From assembly GCF_039522665.1 (NCBI RefSeq), contig NZ_BAAADV010000001.1:1381232-1437791 (forward strand): a stretch of DNA of 56,560 bases. Reading direction: 5' to 3'. The notes below the pieces were generated by a model, which was not told the DNA's origin, did not search any database, and saw nothing but the letters and a program-made list of their open reading frames with translations. This DNA comes from Natronoarchaeum mannanilyticum. Its GTDB lineage: Archaea; Halobacteriota; Halobacteria; Halobacteriales; Natronoarchaeaceae. The position numbers and the translations under genes were made by a program. Below, one piece after another: positions 50,726 through 56,560 of the stretch. The stretch's first letter is position 1. Every line of letters begins with the position of its first letter.

Positions 50726-51262
50726 TTAGTTGACGGTGTTGTCGTCCGCTGCGCTGAGCCGCTCGACTCTGCGTATCTCCCTTCGAAGCTGCTGCATCAC
50801 GCCCCGAGTTCGGAGGTCGGGATTCATCTCAAGGATCGTCCCGTGAAACTCGCGAGCCGTATCGACGACTTCCTCGATCCAGGCCCGTTTCGTAACGGAG
50901 CGATACGTATCGACTTCGAGCCGCTCGTCCGGATTTCGCGCTCCCTTCAGCGTCGAAGCCTTGGACACGGTGACCGACGCGTCGTTCCGCGGTTCGACTA
51001 CCATCCAGGACGGTCCCCACTCGAACTCGACGACGTAGCGTTCGTTCAAGAGGGCGGCATCGACCGTCTCGAGCAAGTTCAGCACGATGCCACACGCGAA
51101 TCCGGTCACTCCGCTGTTCGGTCCGCCCCAGATGTACGTATCGCCGATTGCGATAGCGACGGCAATCCAGCTGTCTGGATCTCCGTCTTCGACGCTCACT
51201 CGATAGCTCCGCTCGTACTGGAAGTCGATTGTCGCGGTTTGTGCCGGTGGACCGTCCGTCAT
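50726..51262 (-). CDS. Hypothetical protein (178 aa)
   Basis: MTDGPPAQTATIDFQYERSY starts a beta-rich N-terminus; GDTYIWGGPNSGVTGFACGIVLNLLE and VVEFEWGPSWMVVEP are its most distinctive stretches. The C-terminus is helical and basic (LRRGVMQQLRREIRRVERL-like). No signal peptide or family recognised. Composition is a little less GC-rich and the protein less acidic than its neighbours, which may indicate transfer. It starts 26 nt after the helicase stop on the same strand. Confidence 0.65.
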   Translation of the reverse strand: MTDGPPAQTATIDFQYERSYRVSVEDGDPDSWIAVAIAIGDTYIWGGPNSGVTGFACGIVLNLLETVDAALLNERYVVEFEWGPSWMVVEPRNDASVTVSKASTLKGARNPDERLEVDTYRSVTKRAWIEEVVDTAREFHGTILEMNPDLRTRGVMQQLRREIRRVERLSAADDNTVN

Positions 51263-51288
51263 CGTTCTACTTTCTCTGTCGAGCGTTG

Positions 51289-53469
51289 CTACGGCCGCGG
51301 CGGCTCGCCGTCGTACTTTTGATGGTCGTTGTAGAAGTTCAGCATCGCGAACTTCAGCTTCTCGGGGTCGACGTCGATCATCTCCTCGCGCTCCTCGGCC
51401 GGGAACGCGTCGCGGACGCTGTACTTCCCGAGTTCCTGCTCTTTCTCCTCGGTGTAGCGCGCGTCCAGCAGCGCGCGGACGCCGACGTCCTCGGGCGAGC
51501 GCAGCACCCGTCCGAGCGCCTGTCGCGTCTTGCGGATCGTCGGGATCTCGACGGCGTAGCGCCACCCGGCGTCCCGGACGCCCGCGCGGTCGCCGAACGA
51601 GGCGTCGTAGGCGTCCTGCACGGCGTCGGCCCGGTCGTCCAGATGCGGATAGGGGACGCCGACGACCAGTACGGTTGTCGCGTCGTCGCCGTCGAAACTG
51701 ACGCCCTCGGCGAGGGTTCCCCACAGCGAGGTCAGCAGGACGCCGTCGTCGCCCTGTGTGAACGTTTCGCGCATCTCTTCGGCGCTCTCGCCCGGCTTGT
51801 CAAGGTACAGCGTCGCGTCCGATCCCTGGAGGTGGCCGTGGTACCGCTCGGCCTCGCTGTAGCTCGGGAAGAACGCGAGCACGTTCCCCGGTGTGAATCT
51901 GACGGCGTCTTTGAGCACGTCGGCGACCGCGGCCTGCACCTCGGGATCGCCCCGGTCGCTCGCAAAGAGAGGCGGCGTCCCGACGGCGTACGTCCGGCGG
52001 TTCTCCGGGGGGAACTGCAGCCCGTAGGCCAGCGTCACCGGGTTCGAGAGCCCGAGCACGTCCGCGAACACGTCGAACGGCCGGAGCGTCGCGCTCATCA
52101 GGACGCTGGCGCCGACCTGCCCGAACAGCTCCTCGGTCACCTCGCGCGGGATGCAGTTGTACAGCTCGGCGCGGCCGTACACCTCGCCGGTGCCGGCGTC
52201 CCGGCGCACCGAGACGACCGGATACTGGCCGAGCTTCGTGCCGTCGGCCATCCACGAGTCGAGGAAGCGCGCGGCCTGGAGCGTCCGGCACTCCTGGCGC
52301 GTGCTCGCCTCGCCGTTCTTGTACGCCTCCTCGTACTCCTCGTCGAGCGCGCGGCCCAGCTTCTGGGCGGCGTCGACGTCGCCGTCGATCCCCTGCCCGC
52401 TGTAGTTCTGCAGGAACTTCCTGGTGAGGTCGTCCCGGCCCTCCTCGTTGGCGATCGAGACGTCGTCCCAGTTCTCGTCGACCTGCTCGCGCCCGCCGAA
52501 CTCGAAGGAATCCTCGTAGGTCTTCACGAGCGCGTCGCGGAACGCGCCGATCACGTTCTGGGCTCGCTCGGCGCGCGGTTCGTCCGAGTCGCGCAGCTCG
52601 TCTAACGCGGCGTCGAGCGTGTTCTCGGTGAGCGTGCGCGTCGCGTGATCGCGGGCCGCCCCCTCGACGTTGTGGGCCTCGTCGAAGACGGTGATCACGT
52701 CCTCCGGCTCGCAGCCGAGCCAGCGGAAGAACTGCTCGCGGATCATCGGATCGAGCAGGTGGTGGTAGTTACAGACGACCAGATCGACGCCCTCGATGCC
52801 GTCCTTGAGCAGCTCGTACCCGCAAAAGCCCTGTTCGTGGGCGTGCTCGTAGATCTCGTCGGGCGTCCGGACGTCTTCGAACAGCCAGTCGTAGAACGCG
52901 TCGGTCTCGCCGGTGAGATTCTGGTAGTAGTAGTCGCAGGTGTTGTTCTCCTCTAAGGTCTCGACCTGCTCCTCGACGGCGTCGAGTTCGTCCATCACCG
53001 CGCTGCGGGCTTCGGTCGCCTGCTCGTCGCCCTCCTGACTGGCTTCCAGCAGTTCCTGCTGGCGCCGTTCGAGCTGTTGCTGGTCGCGCTCGGCGTCGAC
53101 CAGATCGTAGGTGTTGTCTCGCAGTACCTGGCACTCCTCGTAGTCGACGTCGATGTGGCACATCGACCCCTTCCCCTTGAACACGACCGCCCGGATCGGC
53201 TCCTGGCGGGTGATCGCGCGGGCTTCCCGGACGAACTGGCGCATCTGCTGGTGGACGTTGGTCGTGATGACGACCGTCTTGTCCTCCTCGCGGGCGTACT
53301 CCAGGGCCGGCACCAGCGCCGACAGCGTCTTGCCCGTCCCGCAGGCGCCCTCGAACAGGACGTCCTGATCGCGGGTCAGGGCGTTGTAGATGCGGTCCAT
53401 CGCCTCCCGCTGGTTCTCGTAGGGCTCGTCGTACGGGAAGAACCGCATGTACCCGTTGGTTTCGGCCAC
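51289..53469 (-). CDS. XPD/Rad3-family Fe-S DNA helicase
   Basis: A 726-aa superfamily 2 helicase. Walker A GACGTGKT is at 41-48 and DEAH at 263-266. Four cysteines, C104 (SMCHID), C113 (YEECQV), C178 (NTCDYY) and C216 (GFCGYE), frame the [4Fe-4S] domain as in XPD/DinG. A coiled-coil insert (about 125-175) separates the first two from the last two. Motifs V and VI are SLWGTLAEGVSFDG and RKTRQALGRVLRSPED. Expected to unwind DNA 5'-3' in repair or transcription-linked processes. Start at 53469 gives the family-like MAETNGYMRFFPYDEPYENQ. Confidence 0.93.
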   Translation of the reverse strand: MAETNGYMRFFPYDEPYENQREAMDRIYNALTRDQDVLFEGACGTGKTLSALVPALEYAREEDKTVVITTNVHQQMRQFVREARAITRQEPIRAVVFKGKGSMCHIDVDYEECQVLRDNTYDLVDAERDQQQLERRQQELLEASQEGDEQATEARSAVMDELDAVEEQVETLEENNTCDYYYQNLTGETDAFYDWLFEDVRTPDEIYEHAHEQGFCGYELLKDGIEGVDLVVCNYHHLLDPMIREQFFRWLGCEPEDVITVFDEAHNVEGAARDHATRTLTENTLDAALDELRDSDEPRAERAQNVIGAFRDALVKTYEDSFEFGGREQVDENWDDVSIANEEGRDDLTRKFLQNYSGQGIDGDVDAAQKLGRALDEEYEEAYKNGEASTRQECRTLQAARFLDSWMADGTKLGQYPVVSVRRDAGTGEVYGRAELYNCIPREVTEELFGQVGASVLMSATLRPFDVFADVLGLSNPVTLAYGLQFPPENRRTYAVGTPPLFASDRGDPEVQAAVADVLKDAVRFTPGNVLAFFPSYSEAERYHGHLQGSDATLYLDKPGESAEEMRETFTQGDDGVLLTSLWGTLAEGVSFDGDDATTVLVVGVPYPHLDDRADAVQDAYDASFGDRAGVRDAGWRYAVEIPTIRKTRQALGRVLRSPEDVGVRALLDARYTEEKEQELGKYSVRDAFPAEEREEMIDVDPEKLKFAMLNFYNDHQKYDGEPPRP

Positions 53470-53599
53470 GACAGGTTCGTGGGTCCCGATCTACCAAAAG
53501 GGTTCGGCTGGACGCCGTCGCGGAGCCGGCGTGACTCGGCACGACAGCCGCCTCTGGCCAGCCCGCGCCTATTAGACCGCCGCGAACGTACGACGTCCT

Positions 53600-53872
53600 G
53601 TGTCCGAACGCATCCGGCTGGACGACTGGAACGCGGTACGCGATGCGTTGCGCCGGTTCGGCGAGTCCGGCGACGTGACCGTCGACGACGATAGACTCCG
53701 GATCGATTTCGGATCCGCACGCGTCGAGGTATCGCGGGATGGCGGCGTGAAGACGGGGATGCCGCTCCACGACTTCGAGCGCGAGGGCGCGGCGGAACTC
53801 GTCGTAGACCACGGCGCCGGAACGCTCACGATCGACGCCGACGACGTGAGCTACACGTTCAGGCGCCCGTAG
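53600..53872 (+). CDS. Small acidic hypothetical protein (90 aa)
   Basis: MSERIRLDDWNAVRDALRRF is a helix followed by repeated beta strands (VTVDDDRLRIDFGSARVEVS, ELVVDHGAGTLTIDADDVSY). The alternation suggests a compact alpha/beta domain. No family recognised. The start is GTG at 53600. Divergent from the helicase gene and 30 nt before the HPP-UspA gene. Confidence 0.65.
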   Translation: MSERIRLDDWNAVRDALRRFGESGDVTVDDDRLRIDFGSARVEVSRDGGVKTGMPLHDFEREGAAELVVDHGAGTLTIDADDVSYTFRRP

Positions 53873-53902
53873 CTTTACCCTGCCCCTCGCGCTACAGAAC
53901 GT

Positions 53903-55456
53903 ATGCGCGACAGGCTGGTCGCACGATCCGGGGCGGCCGTTCGATGGCTTCGTCGGCGCCTTCGGCGCGCGGTTCGCGAGGGGCGCCACCGCCTGGAGGA
54001 GACGACCACCCTCGTGCACGTCTCGATCCTGCTGTTCGTCCCGGTGCTGGTCGGACTGCTCACCTACCTCTCCGGCGTGCTCGAGTACCTCTCGTTTTTC
54101 CTGTTTCCGCCGCTCGCCGCAGGGACGTACGCGCTGTTCGCACATCCCGAGCACGAGGCCGCGTCGCCGATTCGATTCGTCGCGGGACTGACCGCGGGGG
54201 CGGTCTGCGCGTGGGTCGCGGTCCTCGTGGCCGTGTGGTTCGTCTACCCGGATCGGCCGCCGTCGGCGATCGAGGCCGACGCTCCGGGCGCCGCCTTCGC
54301 GGTGTTTCTCACGGGCGTCGTGACGTGGGCATTTGATATCGAGGAGGCCGCGGCGTTCTCGACGGCCCTGCTCGGATTGTTAGTCGACCCCGCCAGACAG
54401 GCTTCCTTCGTCGCGAGCGTCGTCGTGAGTTCCAGTCTCGTCGCCGGCGTCTTCGCCGTCTGGCGCGACCGGTTCTACGAACGGCGCGCCCGGTACCTCT
54501 ACCAGTCCACCCGCGGCGCCGATCAGGTGCTCGTGCCGTTCCGCGACGACCCCGCGGAGGCGACGACCATGCTCGCGGGGCGGCTCGCCGCCGCCCACGA
54601 CGCCGGAAACGTCGTCCTGCTGGATGTCGTCGAGGAGGACCGGGTCGCGACTGCCGAGCGGACGCTCCTCGAAAACGGCGCCGACCGCCTCGATCCGGGC
54701 GACGCGTCCCGCAACGCGACGACCGGCGATCCGTCGGCCGGTGGGGCGGTCGCCAGTACTGACGCCGAAGTCGACGCTACCGAAGCCGACACCGTCGACG
54801 CCGATCGGTCCGCGTCGGAGGCGGCGTCGGCGCTCGAAGCGACGGTCGCGGACCTCGAACGGTTGGCCGATCGGCTCGAGACCGTCCTCGACGTCCCCTG
54901 CGAGGTGATCGTCGCCGCGAGCGACGGCGCCCCCGCGACGACGGTGCGGCAGGTCGCCCGCGACACCAACTGCGACCTGATCGCCGCCCCCTACGAGACC
55001 GAGGACGGCGAGGTGACGCCGTTCGTCAAGCGTCTGCTCGCGGCCCGGATGGACGTGCTCGTCCACCGTTCCTGCGACGGACGCACGAACTGGCGGCGGA
55101 TCACGGTCCCCGTCAGGCGGGCGGGCGACACTGCCCACGCCATGATCGACTTCGCCTGCCGACTCGCCGGGGAGGCCGGTACCGTGAGCGTCGCCCACTG
55201 CATCGACTCCGAGGCCCGTCGTCGCAAGGCCGACGAGATGCTGGCGAACCTCGCCGAGACGCCCGACTACGACATCGAGACGCGCGTCCCGCGGGCGTCG
55301 ATCGAGCGCTTCCTCCGCCAGATCGCGCCGGCGACCGATCTCGTCGTCGTCGGCGCGAGCCGCGATCGCAGCACCGCCTCCCGACTGGTGTCGCCGCCGA
55401 CCTTCGAGCGGATCGACGACCTCGACACCGACCTCGCGATCGTGGCCCACCGGTGA
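53903..55456 (+). CDS. HPP-family membrane protein fused to tandem UspA domains
   Basis: A 517-aa protein. Residues about 35-195 hold five or six membrane segments of the HPP type (ILLFVPVLVGLLTYLSGVLEYLSFFLFPP). The first UspA-like domain runs about 210-385 and is split by an Ala/Asp/Thr-rich insert (about 265-310). The second runs about 390-517 (RRITVPVRRAGDTAHAMIDFA; DLVVVGASRDRSTASRLV). The G-x2-G-x9-GS nucleotide motif is not clear, so ATP binding is doubtful. HPP proteins have been linked to nitrite or anion transport, which would fit nirK/norB 4-8 kb away, but this is only suggestive. It overlaps the possible upstream start of tspO. Confidence 0.85.
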   Translation: MRDRLVARSGAAVRWLRRRLRRAVREGRHRLEETTTLVHVSILLFVPVLVGLLTYLSGVLEYLSFFLFPPLAAGTYALFAHPEHEAASPIRFVAGLTAGAVCAWVAVLVAVWFVYPDRPPSAIEADAPGAAFAVFLTGVVTWAFDIEEAAAFSTALLGLLVDPARQASFVASVVVSSSLVAGVFAVWRDRFYERRARYLYQSTRGADQVLVPFRDDPAEATTMLAGRLAAAHDAGNVVLLDVVEEDRVATAERTLLENGADRLDPGDASRNATTGDPSAGGAVASTDAEVDATEADTVDADRSASEAASALEATVADLERLADRLETVLDVPCEVIVAASDGAPATTVRQVARDTNCDLIAAPYETEDGEVTPFVKRLLAARMDVLVHRSCDGRTNWRRITVPVRRAGDTAHAMIDFACRLAGEAGTVSVAHCIDSEARRRKADEMLANLAETPDYDIETRVPRASIERFLRQIAPATDLVVVGASRDRSTASRLVSPPTFERIDDLDTDLAIVAHR

Positions 55457-55536
55457 GCGCGTCTATCGTTCGTCGCGGGGCGCACGACAGTCACCGGACC
55501 CAAACGGCTACGACCGCGGCGACCGATACCGTATCC

Positions 55537-56046
55537 GTGAGCCACACCGAACGGACTGAACGCTCGGGCATCGCAGGCCTCGACGCCCGCGACCTGCTCG
55601 TCCTCGCGGGGTTCGTCGTCGGCGTCAACGCGGTCGGCGCGGCGCCGTCGCTCGTCGCCGGCGCCGACACCTCGTGGATCGAGGAGCCGTGGTTCTTCCC
55701 GCCGACGATCGCGTTCCCGGTCGTCTGGACGCTGCTGTTCACCCTCATGGGCGTCGCGCTCTTTCTGATCTGGCGTCGCGGAGCGGGTCGACGCGACGTC
55801 AAGATCGCGCTGGGCGCCTTCGCCGTCCAGATGGCGCTGAACGTCGCCTGGACGCCGGTGTTCTTCGGATTGCAGGCGCCGGGGCCGGGGCTGGCGATCA
55901 TCCTCGCGCTCTGGGTCGCGATCGTCGCGACGATCGCCGCGTTCGATCGGGTTGATCGACGCGCGGCGGCGCTGCTGGCGCCCTATCTCGCGTGGGTGAC
56001 GTTCGCGGCGGTGTTGAACTACGCTATCTGGCGGTTGAGCGGCTGA
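55537..56046 (+). CDS. TspO/MBR-family tryptophan-rich sensory protein
   Basis: A 169-aa five-helix membrane protein. Family motifs are WIEEPWFFPPTIAFPVVWTLLF, then ALNVAWTPVFFGLQAPG and FAAVLNYAIWRL. TspO binds porphyrins and relates to tetrapyrrole or light/oxygen signalling. GTG at 55537 (MSHTERTERSG) is chosen because it gives the usual short N-terminus; an earlier GTG at 55453 overlaps the stop of the HPP-UspA gene (GTGA), which would couple translation and add 28 residues. Confidence 0.87.
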   Translation: MSHTERTERSGIAGLDARDLLVLAGFVVGVNAVGAAPSLVAGADTSWIEEPWFFPPTIAFPVVWTLLFTLMGVALFLIWRRGAGRRDVKIALGAFAVQMALNVAWTPVFFGLQAPGPGLAIILALWVAIVATIAAFDRVDRRAAALLAPYLAWVTFAAVLNYAIWRLSG

Positions 56047-56096
56047 GAAGGATTGCTCCGACGGATCGGCCTCGGCGTCAGCGCCGCCGCCGCGGT

Positions 56097-56477
56097 TCAC
56101 CGGCGGATCGGGACCGGGGCACCGCTCAGACGCCGCTCGCCCGGCCGTCCGTCGACGACCTCGAGCAGGGGGCGCAGGTCGTCGAACGCCGGGCCTCTCG
56201 TCACGAGGTGGGCGTCGCGATCCCACTCGACGTAGCCGTACTCGACCAGCATCGGGAGGTGAACGTGGTAGGTGCGGACGTCGGTCTTGTCGGCCCCGTC
56301 GACCTCCCGCGGGCCGGCCAGATACTCCCCGAGCAGCGATTCGTGGGCCGCCAGTAGGTCCCTCGACGCTCCCGACAGCTGTGGAACGAGCAGCGAGTCG
56401 TCGTGGAGTAAGTCGACCAGCAACTGGCGACGTCGTCGGTCCGCCAGCGCCTCGAACGCCTCGTCGTTGCCGATCAT
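56097..56477 (-). CDS. DUF7344-like winged-helix protein
   Basis: A 126-aa soluble relative of the regulator at 12936. MIGNDEAFEALADRRRRQLLVDLLHDD gives the first helices (FEALADRRRRQLLVDLL), and KTDVRTYHVHLPMLVEYGYVEWDRDAHLV the recognition helix and wing (HVHLPMLVEYGYVEWD). There is no membrane segment. An AT-rich promoter region (CCTTATACGG, GATTTAACAT) lies upstream at 56490-56520. Targets unknown. Confidence 0.82.
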   Translation of the reverse strand: MIGNDEAFEALADRRRRQLLVDLLHDDSLLVPQLSGASRDLLAAHESLLGEYLAGPREVDGADKTDVRTYHVHLPMLVEYGYVEWDRDAHLVTRGPAFDDLRPLLEVVDGRPGERRLSGAPVPIRR

Positions 56478-56560
56478 TCCCTCTGCTCCGTATAAGGATA
56501 AGCTAGATGTTAAATCGGCCAGAATTTCACCGCCGCCCGTTGTTTGACGAAGTGAGTGAC

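Overview
The window comes from a haloarchaeon (class Halobacteria). Proteins are strongly acidic and GC-rich. Most promoters look archaeal: a TATA-like box about 25-32 nt before the ATG, giving leaderless or nearly leaderless transcripts. Archaeal replication and repair genes are present (Orc1/Cdc6, PCNA, PriL, Hjc, an XPD-like helicase). Tat-type lipoprotein signals, a double TatC, LysW-dependent arginine synthesis and many haloarchaeal domain families (HTH_10/Bat-like, HalOD1, DUF7344- and DUF7345-like) fit this. Genus cannot be fixed from sequence alone. No complete tRNA or rRNA gene, CRISPR array, insertion sequence or replication origin was recognised.

Layout. 0.2-8.2 kb: an Orc1/Cdc6 initiator, two zinc-binding microproteins, a MutS-like ATPase, an MEDS-type histidine kinase, a BofA-like membrane protein, a secreted acidic protein, an HTH_10 regulator and a HalOD1 protein. 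8.2-13.5 kb: a secretion locus on the minus strand. One SipW-like signal peptidase is flanked by three genes whose products carry the matching signal/mature-start motif; two of them are Cys-rich TasA-like paralogues. A DUF7344-like membrane regulator is divergent. A structure with tRNA acceptor/T-arm minihelix geometry lies between the two large substrate genes. 13.5-17.5 kb: LarE, small proteins, a histidine phosphatase and a Na+/Ca2+ exchanger-type antiporter. 17.5-21.4 kb: divergent TatC genes, one with a very long acidic N-terminus and one a fused double TatC. 21.5-24.8 kb: an iron-related patch (DpsA, a Rieske protein, a siderophore-type binding lipoprotein) with two TTAGGC-N2-GCCTAA operators, plus a decayed ORF fragment and a CopG-type protein.

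24.7-33.0 kb: information processing (RlmE, PCNA, PriL, Hjc) mixed with a 2-hydroxyacid dehydrogenase, a zinc-ribbon protein, a SWIM protein and a cytochrome P450. 33.1-42.3 kb: a complete LysW-type arginine pathway in two minus-strand units, argG-argH and lysW-argX-argC-argB-argD-argE-argF, with a strong hairpin between lysW and argX. 42.8-45.9 kb: three cell-surface genes, comprising a membrane-anchored ectodomain/winged-helix regulator, a secreted coiled-coil protein and a PGF-CTERM protein whose ectodomain resembles that of the regulator. 46.1-49.7 kb: denitrification genes nirK and norB, each preceded by a NarO-like CGAA-N4-TTCG site. 49.8-56.5 kb: a small membrane protein, a 2'-5' RNA ligase-like protein, an XPD/Rad3-like Fe-S helicase, an HPP-UspA fusion, TspO and a second DUF7344-like protein.

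The least-explained signals are the SipW/TasA-like locus with its tRNA-like minihelix, an 18-bp element shared by two promoters of secreted-protein genes 38 kb apart, the stacked palindromes over the iron-binding-protein promoter, and a large nested inverted repeat in front of the SWIM gene. All family names are from motif recognition by eye; no database search was run.
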